This document shows positions 13,155 through 19,230 of a stretch of DNA of 20,276 nucleotides, one piece after another. The notes beneath the pieces are model-generated. The model had not been told where the DNA came from, did no database searches, and saw only the letters and a list, made by a program, of their open reading frames with translations. Origin of the DNA: DASSUC01 sp035649895 (lineage in GTDB: Bacteria > Actinomycetota > Actinomycetes > Mycobacteriales > Micromonosporaceae); assembly GCA_035649895.1 (NCBI GenBank), contig DASRIS010000004.1, positions 1 through 20,276 of the forward strand, read 5' to 3'. A program made the translations under genes and the position numbers. The first letter of the stretch is position 1. Every line of letters starts with the position of its first letter.

Positions 13155-14510
13155 TCAGGTGACTCGAAAGGCCTGGACATACGCGGCCGGATCTCGCCTC
13201 AGGTCCCCGTCCCAACGGCTCAGGCAGCGCTCAGCAAAAGTTACCGACGTATCGGCGACCTCTCCTATTGGGTCGAGATAGCCCAGAACGCTGGGTGGTT
13301 CTACGCCACGGGCGACTCGCGCCGCCAGGCCGCGGCGCGCCAGGCTCACCAGCTCGCGGGCAAGATCCTGGACGGGATATGGTCCAATACAGGTTGCCAG
13401 TCCCTTCAGTGCAATGCTGTCGACAGCCGCCTCGATGTCGCTCAAGGTGAGACCACCGAGAAGGTCCAGCACTCTGGTACGCGCCGTCTCGTCATAGGTG
13501 AGTCCTACCCAGAGCGCCACAGAGCTTGCGAAATGAGGCCAGGGCGGCCCGTCAGGTAGGCGCGCCTCGAGTGTTCGGCGTACTCGGACATTCGGCCAGA
13601 CCTGAGACAGGTGTGACTCCCAGTCGGTGTACGTAGGCCGGGTACCGTCGCCGAAACCCTCCGAAAGCAGGTCTTGGAAGGTGCCCGGTGGAGCGGGTTC
13701 ATGGCCGTTCGCAGGAGTGCTCCGGTAGATCATGGGGAGGCGCAGTGCCCAGTCAACGACGTCATCGACAGTAGCTTCGGGATCCAGCGCGTAGACAAGA
13801 GTCCCGCAGCGTGCCGGATCAATCTTACGCCAAAATTGCATCCTTCTGGAAAGCGCCCCGGTCGGTGCGCCATTTTCGATGGGGGAGCTCACAAAGAGGG
13901 CTGCTACGACTGGCGCGGCGAGGGTCAGCATTCTCAGCTTGGCGAAGAGGTCGCTCGCCGAGACGTAGTCCAGCGAGGTCTGTGCCGAGAGAGTGATCCC
14001 CATGACACCGTCCGCCAGGGATCCGCCTTCACCCAGGCGCCTGAAGTAGTTACGCATAATCTGCACCCGCTTTTTGGGGATCCACGGAACCTCCTGCATC
14101 GGGGTAAAAGGCAGGATGCCCCCGGAGAGCAGAGCTAGCGACAGCCGGTCAGCCACCCCAGCGGCGAGCCGAACTCTTTCACGGGTGTGCTCGACAGCGT
14201 CGAACAGCGTCCTGGACGGCGCGGCCGAGAACTCAAGGGCCCCGCCCATCTCGAGACTGAACTCACCACCGGCCGGAAGGCGCACGCCGACCAGGTGCGA
14301 CCCGTCCCGAACAGGCGTTCCGTCAAGTTCTTCAACAAGCGCTTGTAGCAGAGCCCTCGTCCCACTGGCTCCTTCGTAGGGGGCACTCCGTCCCGTCTCC
14401 GGGTCCACCACGCCGCATTCCAGCTCTATACCGACGAGCTCCTTCGCCTCCGGCGAGCCCGAGAATGCCTGGGCGAGTCCGCCGGGTCCTCGTACAAGCT
14501 CGCTGTGCAT
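13155..14510 (-). CDS. Glutamate-cysteine ligase family (GCS2) amide ligase
   Basis: This 451-residue protein is of the GCS2 type, closer to the plant/proteobacterial gamma-glutamylcysteine synthetase pattern than to short YbdK-like forms. Metal/substrate Glu residues are in GIELE (29, 31) and EMGGALEFS (87, 93). PWIPKKRVQIMRNYFRRLG (142-160) corresponds to the conserved 'W.PK.RY.IM..Y' block. Also present are MGITLSAQTSLDYVSASDLF, FVSSPIENGAPTGALSRR, TYTDWESHLSQVWPNVRVRR and VALWVGLTYD. The family joins the gamma-carboxylate of Glu to Cys or another amine using ATP. The true substrate here could be Cys (EgtA-like) or something else. ATG start with GAGGAG about 9 nt upstream. No egtBCD genes are nearby. 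It is convergent with the coiled-coil gene, and codon use is relaxed relative to the core. Confidence 0.88.
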   Translation of the reverse strand: MHSELVRGPGGLAQAFSGSPEAKELVGIELECGVVDPETGRSAPYEGASGTRALLQALVEELDGTPVRDGSHLVGVRLPAGGEFSLEMGGALEFSAAPSRTLFDAVEHTRERVRLAAGVADRLSLALLSGGILPFTPMQEVPWIPKKRVQIMRNYFRRLGEGGSLADGVMGITLSAQTSLDYVSASDLFAKLRMLTLAAPVVAALFVSSPIENGAPTGALSRRMQFWRKIDPARCGTLVYALDPEATVDDVVDWALRLPMIYRSTPANGHEPAPPGTFQDLLSEGFGDGTRPTYTDWESHLSQVWPNVRVRRTLEARLPDGPPWPHFASSVALWVGLTYDETARTRVLDLLGGLTLSDIEAAVDSIALKGLATCIGPYPVQDLARELVSLARRGLAARVARGVEPPSVLGYLDPIGEVADTSVTFAERCLSRWDGDLRRDPAAYVQAFRVT

Positions 14511-14580
14511 CTGAACTGTCTCCTCGGTCGAGCGTTACAGCGGCTGGTTTTGAGCCGGACGAGGCCACGGCTCAGTATGT

Positions 14581-14602
14581 AGAGATCTATATGCAGAGAT
14601 CT
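14581..14602. promoter_or_regulatory. Paired AGAGATCT direct repeats upstream of the ligase gene
   Basis: AGAGATCT occurs at 14581-14588 and 14595-14602, a period of 14, with the palindromic core AGATCT in both. The pair is about 70-90 nt upstream of the ligase ATG, next to a TACATACT -10-like run on the minus strand. It is a candidate operator; function is inferred from position only. Confidence 0.35.
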
Positions 14603-14745
14603 TCTGTGGCGTTACCCCTGGCTGAAGGCTACCGCAATTTAGCTATAAGGCTGTTGTTGCATGACTGGTCATCGGGTTCTGACTCGGCACCCGGCCCAGG
14701 AGGTTATCGGCCAGTTTAGGTCTGCGCTGGGTTAAATATCCCGGC

Positions 14746-14773
14746 ATGCCGTTTTAGTAGCTGATTGCGGCAT
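14746..14773 (-). terminator. Weak hairpin downstream of the SRPBCC gene
   Basis: On the minus strand ATGCCG, a 16-nt loop and CGGCAT form a 6-bp stem that begins 14 nt past the SRPBCC stop. The loop is long and there is no T-run, so this is a weak terminator candidate for the DivIVA-SRPBCC operon. Confidence 0.3.
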
Positions 14774-14787
14774 CCGAGGGCGCCTGG

Positions 14788-15300
14788 TCAGGGCAGTGTG
14801 CCGGTCTCCACCAGCCGGGCGAACCTCTTCAGCGCCGTGCTGAGGCTGATCTTTGAGCCTGGCCACGCCAGCGGCCACGCGATCCGACCAACCACTCCCA
14901 TCGGGAGATGGAACCACTCGTGCCAGACGACCTGGGTCCGGTTGCCCTCCATCGGGGTGCACCGCAGCACGCCCGGCCCGCGCAGCAGTCCTCCACAGTG
15001 GATCACACGTACCTCGTACGGCGGATCCAGGCGAGCGACCCGCATCTCGTCGCGGAGCACAGCCGGGCCGACGGTGGTGACCGCCTCGATCAGACTGCCC
15101 TCACCACCGCTCCCCTCAACCACACGTACCCGGGTGAACGGGATCCACTCGCCCTGCCGGTCCCACGCCGTGAACGCGGCGAACACGCGTCCGGCAGGCG
15201 CATTGATGATCACCGTGGCTGTCACCTCACCGGCACCAGGTGCCGCGGCGTCCGTCGGCCTGCCCGCGCCACCGGGTGGGAGCTCACCTGCCTCGCTCAC
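14788..15300 (-). CDS. SRPBCC (START-like) family protein
   Basis: This 170-residue protein has a disordered Pro/Gly/Ala-rich N-terminus (1-24). One SRPBCC helix-grip domain follows (about 25-168): VTATVIINAPAGRVFAAFTA, WDRQGEWIPFTRV, a central antiparallel sheet and the long C-terminal helix STALKRFARLVETGTLP. Such proteins bind hydrophobic ligands or act as cyclases, dehydratases or transfer proteins; no ligand can be predicted. The GTG start at 15300 overlaps the TGA stop of the upstream DivIVA gene in the string GTGA, so translation is almost certainly coupled. No signal peptide is seen; it is probably cytosolic, perhaps delivered near the membrane by its DivIVA-domain partner. Confidence 0.88.
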   Translation of the reverse strand: MSEAGELPPGGAGRPTDAAAPGAGEVTATVIINAPAGRVFAAFTAWDRQGEWIPFTRVRVVEGSGGEGSLIEAVTTVGPAVLRDEMRVARLDPPYEVRVIHCGGLLRGPGVLRCTPMEGNRTQVVWHEWFHLPMGVVGRIAWPLAWPGSKISLSTALKRFARLVETGTLP

Positions 15301-16259
15301 TGACGGCTCGAGACCGCGTCGTTGGTGGCCGCCTGCCCGGCGGCATCGCTGCCTGGCCCGGCGGCATCGCTGGCGGTCTCCGCACCGTCCACCGGCACCG
15401 CCAGAGCCTCATCCGCAGTGACCGGCTCGTTGGGGGTCCCGCTGTCGGTAGCAGGTGCGGCGAGAGCCGGCGCGGCATGAGCCGGTTCAGCGGGAGCCCG
15501 CTCCGCAGCCGGTGCCGGCTGGTCCAGCTCGTGGGCCGGCTGGTCCAGCTCGTGGTCTACAGGCTCCCGCTCTGCGGGCTCCTCTCCCGTGGGCTCGGCA
15601 AGCCCTGTGGACCCGGCAAGCCCCATGGACCCGGCAAGCCCCATGGACCCGGCAGGCTCAGCCGCGTCGCGGGCGGTCGCGTCACGCTCAGGCGCCCCAT
15701 CCGCAGCCACTGCCCCATCCGCTACCACCTCATCCGCAACCACATCCTCGGCAACCACATCCTCGGCAACCGGCTCACCGCTGGCAGGCGGTGTCAGCAG
15801 TCCCAGGTCGACCCCATCGCGGCTACCCGGCTCGCCGTCACCCATCTCCCAGCCAGCCGGCTGAGGGGCGGCCTGACCGGCCGGACCGGCCGCGATCCCG
15901 GCCAGGGACGCCTCACGGGCTCGGCGCAGCACCTCGGCATCCTCGAAGCGACCCGCCCGCAGCGCGTCGATCTCCGACTCCAGCACGTTGATCAGCTCAT
16001 CCTTGTAGCCGATGTCGTACGCCGCGCGGGCCAGCGCCTGGTCCACCTGCGCCATCCGGTAGCCGCGCAGCGCGACGTCGAACCGGGCACCGCTGACGTC
16101 GGACTCGACCAGCGGTCGGTTGGTGGGCAGCGCAACTGCCCGTTCGTCCGGCTCGGCCGGCTCCAGCCCGGGGTCACCGCCAGTGACCACCACCGCGACG
16201 CCGAACACGATCGCCCCGACGACGAGCGCCGCGGTGAGGATTAGCAGCAGCTGACCCAT
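15297..16259 (-). CDS. Membrane protein with DivIVA domain and repeat-rich acidic tail (Rv1209-like)
   Basis: This 320-residue protein has an N-terminal membrane helix (about 3-26). A short DivIVA-type domain follows (about 55-97: ARFDVALRGYRMAQVDQALARA, then YKDELINVLESEIDALR), then a helical stretch to about 122. Residues 125-320 form a low-complexity Ala/Pro/Glu/Asp tail with tandem repeats: AEDVV/ADEVV units (165-180), three GS(M/T)GLA units (204-221) and DHELDQPA/HELDQPA (235-249). The start at 16259 directly precedes the hydrophobic helix; the frame stays open far upstream but there it is antisense to folP2. No clear ribosome site is seen. The DivIVA fragment suggests a place in polar growth or septation scaffolds, but the membrane anchor makes it unlike Wag31/DivIVA itself. 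It is divergent from folP2 by 87 nt. Confidence 0.88.
   Translation of the reverse strand: MGQLLLILTAALVVGAIVFGVAVVVTGGDPGLEPAEPDERAVALPTNRPLVESDVSGARFDVALRGYRMAQVDQALARAAYDIGYKDELINVLESEIDALRAGRFEDAEVLRRAREASLAGIAAGPAGQAAPQPAGWEMGDGEPGSRDGVDLGLLTPPASGEPVAEDVVAEDVVADEVVADGAVAADGAPERDATARDAAEPAGSMGLAGSMGLAGSTGLAEPTGEEPAEREPVDHELDQPAHELDQPAPAAERAPAEPAHAAPALAAPATDSGTPNEPVTADEALAVPVDGAETASDAAGPGSDAAGQAATNDAVSSRQ
15514..15555 (+). repeat. 21-bp exact tandem duplication in the DivIVA tail
   Basis: A 21-bp unit starting GCCGGCTGGTCCAGCTCGTG at 15514 repeats exactly at 15535-15555. It encodes HELDQPA twice on the minus strand. Confidence 0.95.
15597..15650 (+). repeat. 18-bp tandem triplication in the DivIVA tail
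   Basis: GGCAAGCCCCATGGACCC is present exactly at 15615-15632 and 15633-15650, with a two-mismatch copy at 15597-15614. It encodes the GS(M/T)GLA repeats on the minus strand. Confidence 0.95.
15736..15771 (+). repeat. 15-bp tandem duplication in the DivIVA tail
   Basis: GCAACCACATCCTCG at 15736-15750 repeats exactly at 15751-15765 and begins a third, partial copy. It encodes the AEDVV repeats on the minus strand. Confidence 0.92.
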
Positions 16260-16310
16260 GCACCGATCGTGGCATGGCGATGAGACCGCAGCGACCCCGG
16301 GCCGGTCCGG

Positions 16311-16316
16311 TAGGCT
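16311..16316 (+). promoter_or_regulatory. Possible -10 box (TAGGCT) of folP2
   Basis: TAGGCT lies 30 nt before the GTG of folP2 in the 87-nt divergent spacer and is identical to hexamers upstream of korA and the methyltransferase gene. No convincing -35 is seen. Confidence 0.4.
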
Positions 16317-16346
16317 CATGATCAACTTATCGGGAAGGGATGGCTG

Positions 16347-17213
16347 GTGGCCCCACTGCGGCTCGGCCGGCGGCGGTTCGGCGAACGGGAGCTGGCCGTG
16401 ATGGCGATCGTGAACCGTACCCCCGACTCGTTCTTTGACCGCGGCGCGACCTTTGCCGCAGACGCCGCGCTGCGCGCGGTGGACAAGGCGGTCGCCGAGG
16501 GGGCGGACATCATCGACATCGGCGGTGTCAAGGCCGGGCCGGGCGCCGAGGTCGACCCGGCTGAGGAGATCCGCCGGACCGTGGCGACGGTCGCCGCGGT
16601 GCGCTCGGCGTACCCGGATCTGGTTGTGTCGATCGATACCTGGCGGGCCGAGGTCGCGGCGGAGGCGGTGGCGGCAGGCGCCGACCTGGTCAACGACACC
16701 TGGGCCGGCGCGGACCCGCAGCTCGCCCGGGTCGCCGCCGAGTCCGGCGCCGGGCTGGTCTGCTCCCACGCGGGTGGCCTGGCGCCGCGGACCCGGCCGC
16801 ACCGCGTGGCCTTCGACGACGTGGTGGCCGACGTGGTCGCCACCGTCACCCGCCTCGCCAGGCACGCCATGGACCTGGGGGTACGCCCCGACGGCATCCT
16901 CATCGACCCGGCGCACGACTTCGGCAAGAACACCTGGCACTCGCTGGAGGTGACCCACCGCCTCGACGAGCTCGTGGCGACCGGCTGGCCCGTGCTGGTC
17001 GCGATCTCCAACAAGGACTTCGTGGGCGAGACGCTCGACCTGCCGGTCGAGGAGCGGCTGGAGGGTACGCTCGCCGCTACCGCGGTCTCCGCCTGGCTGG
17101 GCGCCCGGGTGTTCCGCGCGCATCAGGTCGCCGCCACCCGCCGGGTGCTGGACATGGTCGCCGCGATCCGGGGCGACCGGCCGCCCGCCGTAGCCCGTCG
17201 CGGCCTGGCCTGA
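16347..17213 (+). CDS. folP2: FolP2-type dihydropteroate synthase homologue
   Basis: This 288-residue TIM-barrel protein of the pterin-binding family aligns along its full length with mycobacterial FolP2 (Rv1207, as I recall it). Every DHPS active-site loop is recognisable but changed. Loop 1 reads NRTPDSFFDRGAT (23-35) instead of NVTPDSFSDGG. The 'ESTRPG' loop reads DIGGVKAGPGA (57-67). DPGFGFGK reads DPAHDFGK (187-194), and the SRKSF loop reads AISNKDFVGET. FolP2 paralogues in mycobacteria have been reported to lack dihydropteroate synthase activity, so a role in folate synthesis is doubtful and the true reaction is unknown. The GTG start at 16347 has AAGGGA 6 nt upstream. It is convergent with nuoA and divergent from the DivIVA gene. 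Confidence 0.9.
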   Translation: MAPLRLGRRRFGERELAVMAIVNRTPDSFFDRGATFAADAALRAVDKAVAEGADIIDIGGVKAGPGAEVDPAEEIRRTVATVAAVRSAYPDLVVSIDTWRAEVAAEAVAAGADLVNDTWAGADPQLARVAAESGAGLVCSHAGGLAPRTRPHRVAFDDVVADVVATVTRLARHAMDLGVRPDGILIDPAHDFGKNTWHSLEVTHRLDELVATGWPVLVAISNKDFVGETLDLPVEERLEGTLAATAVSAWLGARVFRAHQVAATRRVLDMVAAIRGDRPPAVARRGLA

Positions 17214-17226
17214 CCGGCCTCAGGTC
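17207..17226. terminator. Hairpin spanning both stop codons of convergent folP2 and nuoA
   Basis: CCTGA (17209-17213) pairs with TCAGG (17220-17224) around a 6-nt loop, and G-T plus G-C pairs extend it outward to 7 pairs. The folP2 TGA and the nuoA stop both lie in the stem. It is a plausible shared terminator, short and without T-runs. Confidence 0.4.
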
Positions 17227-17597
17227 CAGCTCAGCACCCCCTTGCGCCAGGCGTAGAGGATGCCGAGCGCCACTATGCCGATGAAGATGCCCATCTCCAC
17301 CACGGTGACCACGCCGAACCCGGGCCTGGCGTAGACCACCGCCCACGGGAACAGGAAGACGCTCTCCACGGCGAAAAGCACATAAAGATAGGCGTAGACG
17401 TAGTACCGGATCTGCGCCTGTGCCCAGTCGCCGCCGACCGGGTCTATGCCGCACTCATACGTCACCAACTTGCCGGACGGGTTGGCCGGTCGGGCGGGGC
17501 GCAGCAGCCGGTTGGCGGTGAACGCCACGACGAAGAACGCCGCCCCGGCGAGCAGCAGCAGGCCAAGTGTCGCGTAAGAGCCGAGGTACCCGCTCAT
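17220..17597 (-). CDS. nuoA: NADH-quinone oxidoreductase subunit A (solitary nuoA)
   Basis: This 125-residue protein has three membrane helices (about 8-30, 65-88 and 97-117). It carries the NuoA loop YECGIDPVGGDWAQAQIRYY, which contacts the quinone site of complex I. The motif normally reading F-D-(L/I)-E reads FAVE (75-78): the Glu is kept (Glu78) but the Asp is Ala76. I start at the ATG at 17597, because TACGCT sits 7 nt upstream (leaderless) and the first helix then begins near the N-terminus; the in-frame ATG at 17654 would add 19 residues. No other nuo gene flanks it: folP2 is convergent on one side and a secreted-protein gene is divergent on the other. In Streptomyces, as I recall, a second partial nuo cluster lies near korAB, so this may be a remnant or a supplementary subunit. 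Confidence 0.92.
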   Translation of the reverse strand: MSGYLGSYATLGLLLLAGAAFFVVAFTANRLLRPARPANPSGKLVTYECGIDPVGGDWAQAQIRYYVYAYLYVLFAVESVFLFPWAVVYARPGFGVVTVVEMGIFIGIVALGILYAWRKGVLSWT

Positions 17598-17604
17598 GTC
17601 GCGC

Positions 17605-17610
17605 AGCGTA
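17605..17610 (-). promoter_or_regulatory. -10 box (TACGCT) of a probable leaderless nuoA promoter
   Basis: Read on the minus strand, TACGCT is followed by 7 nt and then the ATG at 17597. The geometry is the same as for mrp and the PH-like gene. Confidence 0.5.
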
Positions 17611-17720
17611 CCGTTACTGGTCGGCTGGAGGAGGTGCGCCGGGATGCGGTTCACCGAATAATGCCGTCCAGAGGCTTCAGGTGACCGGCGGCTTGCGTGA
17701 CCGGCTTGGAGGGGGGTGCC

Positions 17721-18983
17721 ATGATCGGAGCGGTGCGGCCTGGGGCGACCCGCCTCGGCCGGGCCACCGTCGCGGTCGGGCTGGCAGTCGGCCTGGGTAC
17801 GGCGGCCAGCGGCGGCTACCTCAGCCTGTCCCAGCCCGGGCGGGCGTACGCCGAGCCGGTCACGGACGTCACCCTCGACCCCTCCCCGACGCCCGGGACG
17901 TCACTGGCGCCGGCACCCTCGCCGACGCTGGCACCGCCCGCGGCACCCCCACCCCCGCCTCCACTCCCGCCGCGGCTGGGCATCCGGCTGTCGGCGAGCG
18001 AGGTCCGGCTGGGCGCGGACTACTGGCGCGGCACCGCAGGCTTCGCCGACCTCGTCATCACCGCGGAGAACACGAGCACGGTGGACGAGCGCGTCGAGGT
18101 GGTCTACACGACGCCGGAGGGGGTGAGCGACACCCACGCCGGCTGGGGCGGGCAGGGCTGCGCCGAGCTCGCCGTACGGATGTACCGCTGCATCCGGGGC
18201 GGGGTGGCCCCGGGTACCCGCTGGACGCTGCGGCTGCGGCTGCGGGTGGAGGGCACGGCGTGGCGGCGCGCTCCGCTGTTCGGCAGCGCCACGGCCACCG
18301 CGGTCGCGCCGAGCCACCCCACCATCCCGAGCGCCCAGGACCAGCACGTGTTCCAGATCGTCTTCCCGGACGGTCCGCAGTCGCCCGGCCTCGCCCTCTG
18401 GGCCGGCGACGTGGTGCTCGCCTCGCCCGCCGCGCGCACCGCGACGCTGTCGGTCCGGGTCGGCAACCACGGCCGGGTCGCGGCCATCGGCCGGCTGGAG
18501 ATAGCGGTCCCGGCCGGGGCCACGATCACCTCGGTGCCTGCCCGCTGCGTGGCGCACGTGCGGCTGGACTCCCGCCGGATCCGCTGCGAGCTGGGCCGGC
18601 TGGGCAGCGGTCAGGTCGAGGAGCTGCTGTTCGGGCTCGCCGTCGACCCGGCCGGGCGGCTGGCCGCGCCGCTCGCCGGCAGCGCCCGGGCGTCCCTGCG
18701 GCCGCCTCAGGGCCCGACCGCCGAGGCGGTGGCCACCTTCCGCATCGTGGCCACGGCGGTGGCCTCCCCGAGCCCGCAGCCGCCCGGAGGGGCCGAGGGC
18801 GGCCAGGGCCTCCCGCGGGTGGACTACATCCCGGGCGCCCCTGCGGGCGCCACCTCGACGGAGTACCCCGCCGGGCTCCCGGCGGGGCCGATCGTGCTCG
18901 GCATCGGCGGGCTGTTCACAGTGCTGTGGCTGCTCGTCATGGTGTCGCTGCGCCGGCGGCTGCGGCACCACGCGCCCAGGTGA
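17721..18983 (+). CDS. Secreted, membrane-anchored protein with two DUF11-like beta-sandwich domains
   Basis: This 420-residue protein has an N-terminal signal-like segment (basic to about 14, hydrophobic 15-30, AYA-type site near 42-44). A Pro/Thr/Ser-rich wall-spanning linker follows (about 53-84). Two Ig-like domains come next (about 86-200 and 215-345), each with a Cys pair (147/157 and 276/289) and the 'ADLVITAENTST'/'TLSVRVGNHG' pattern of DUF11/CARDB-type domains. A second low-complexity linker leads to a C-terminal membrane helix (about 389-409) with a basic RRRLRHHAPR tail. No LPXTG motif or catalytic motif is visible. The start at 17721 has a GGAGGGGGG ribosome site 4 nt upstream; the in-frame GTG at 17697 would add eight residues. 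It is divergent from nuoA. A structural or adhesive surface role is inference. Confidence 0.85.
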   Translation: MIGAVRPGATRLGRATVAVGLAVGLGTAASGGYLSLSQPGRAYAEPVTDVTLDPSPTPGTSLAPAPSPTLAPPAAPPPPPPLPPRLGIRLSASEVRLGADYWRGTAGFADLVITAENTSTVDERVEVVYTTPEGVSDTHAGWGGQGCAELAVRMYRCIRGGVAPGTRWTLRLRLRVEGTAWRRAPLFGSATATAVAPSHPTIPSAQDQHVFQIVFPDGPQSPGLALWAGDVVLASPAARTATLSVRVGNHGRVAAIGRLEIAVPAGATITSVPARCVAHVRLDSRRIRCELGRLGSGQVEELLFGLAVDPAGRLAAPLAGSARASLRPPQGPTAEAVATFRIVATAVASPSPQPPGGAEGGQGLPRVDYIPGAPAGATSTEYPAGLPAGPIVLGIGGLFTVLWLLVMVSLRRRLRHHAPR

Positions 18984-19024
18984 GCGGGGTCGTCACCACC
19001 GCGGAGCCCGGCGGGCACCGACCC

Positions 19025-19046
19025 GGGAGTGGCCAAGCTCACTCCC
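19025..19046 (+). terminator. Hairpin downstream of the DUF11-like gene
   Basis: GGGAGTG (19025-19031) pairs with CACTCCC (19040-19046) around an 8-nt loop, 41 nt past the stop and upstream of the korA promoter region. No T-run follows. Confidence 0.5.
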
Positions 19047-19141
19047 TGCCTGGCCGCGCCGCTACCTGACCCGGCTGCCTGATCAGGGGCATCGACGGAG
19101 CCTGGCGTCGCGCCGGTGACAGCGCACCCGGTCTGCCGACG

Positions 19142-19147
19142 TAGGCT
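19142..19147 (+). promoter_or_regulatory. Possible -10 box (TAGGCT) of korA
   Basis: TAGGCT lies 83 nt before the korA GTG and would give a leader of about 75 nt. A GTGACA at 19116-19121 is -35-like but 20 bp away, longer than ideal. Confidence 0.4.
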
Positions 19148-19230
19148 CGACAGGTGTAAGAAAGAGCGGGTCAGCTTCTTCTCCCCCGCGCGTGAGGCTC
19201 CGCACCGCCGGCCATAGGAGGTCAGCACAA

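Larger units (their letters stand above)
14511..14787. other. 277-nt A/T-rich spacer at the right edge of the accessory island
   Basis: The spacer lies upstream of the ligase gene and downstream of the SRPBCC gene. It holds the AGAGATCT repeats and possible minus-strand promoter elements (TACATACT on the minus strand, near 14571-14578). It also holds a weak inverted repeat at 14746-14773. A plus-strand ORF (14465-14719, 84 codons) overlaps the ligase start, has no recognisable domain and is not called. No integrase, tRNA or clear attachment repeat is seen. Confidence 0.55.

Noticed and set aside
13131..13559. 142-codon plus-strand ORF after the coiled-coil gene
   Set aside because: It is antisense to the conserved C-terminal part of the ligase, with no domain and no ribosome site.
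14465..14719. 84-codon plus-strand ORF between the ligase and SRPBCC genes
   Set aside because: It starts antisense inside the ligase gene and lacks a ribosome site. The helix-like middle is suggestive, but there is no independent support.
10987..14787. Island considered as an integrated phage or transposon
   Set aside because: No integrase, transposase, tRNA target, terminal inverted repeats or target-site duplication could be found at either edge.
16260..17123. Upstream half of a 608-codon minus-strand ORF, as an N-terminal extension of the DivIVA protein
   Set aside because: It is wholly antisense to folP2. The DivIVA protein begins naturally with a membrane helix at the ATG at 16259.
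17567..19069. 500-codon plus-strand ORF overlapping the DUF11-like gene
   Set aside because: It is an out-of-frame shadow rich in Arg/Gly/Pro. The 17721-18983 frame has a signal peptide, paired Cys and a membrane anchor.
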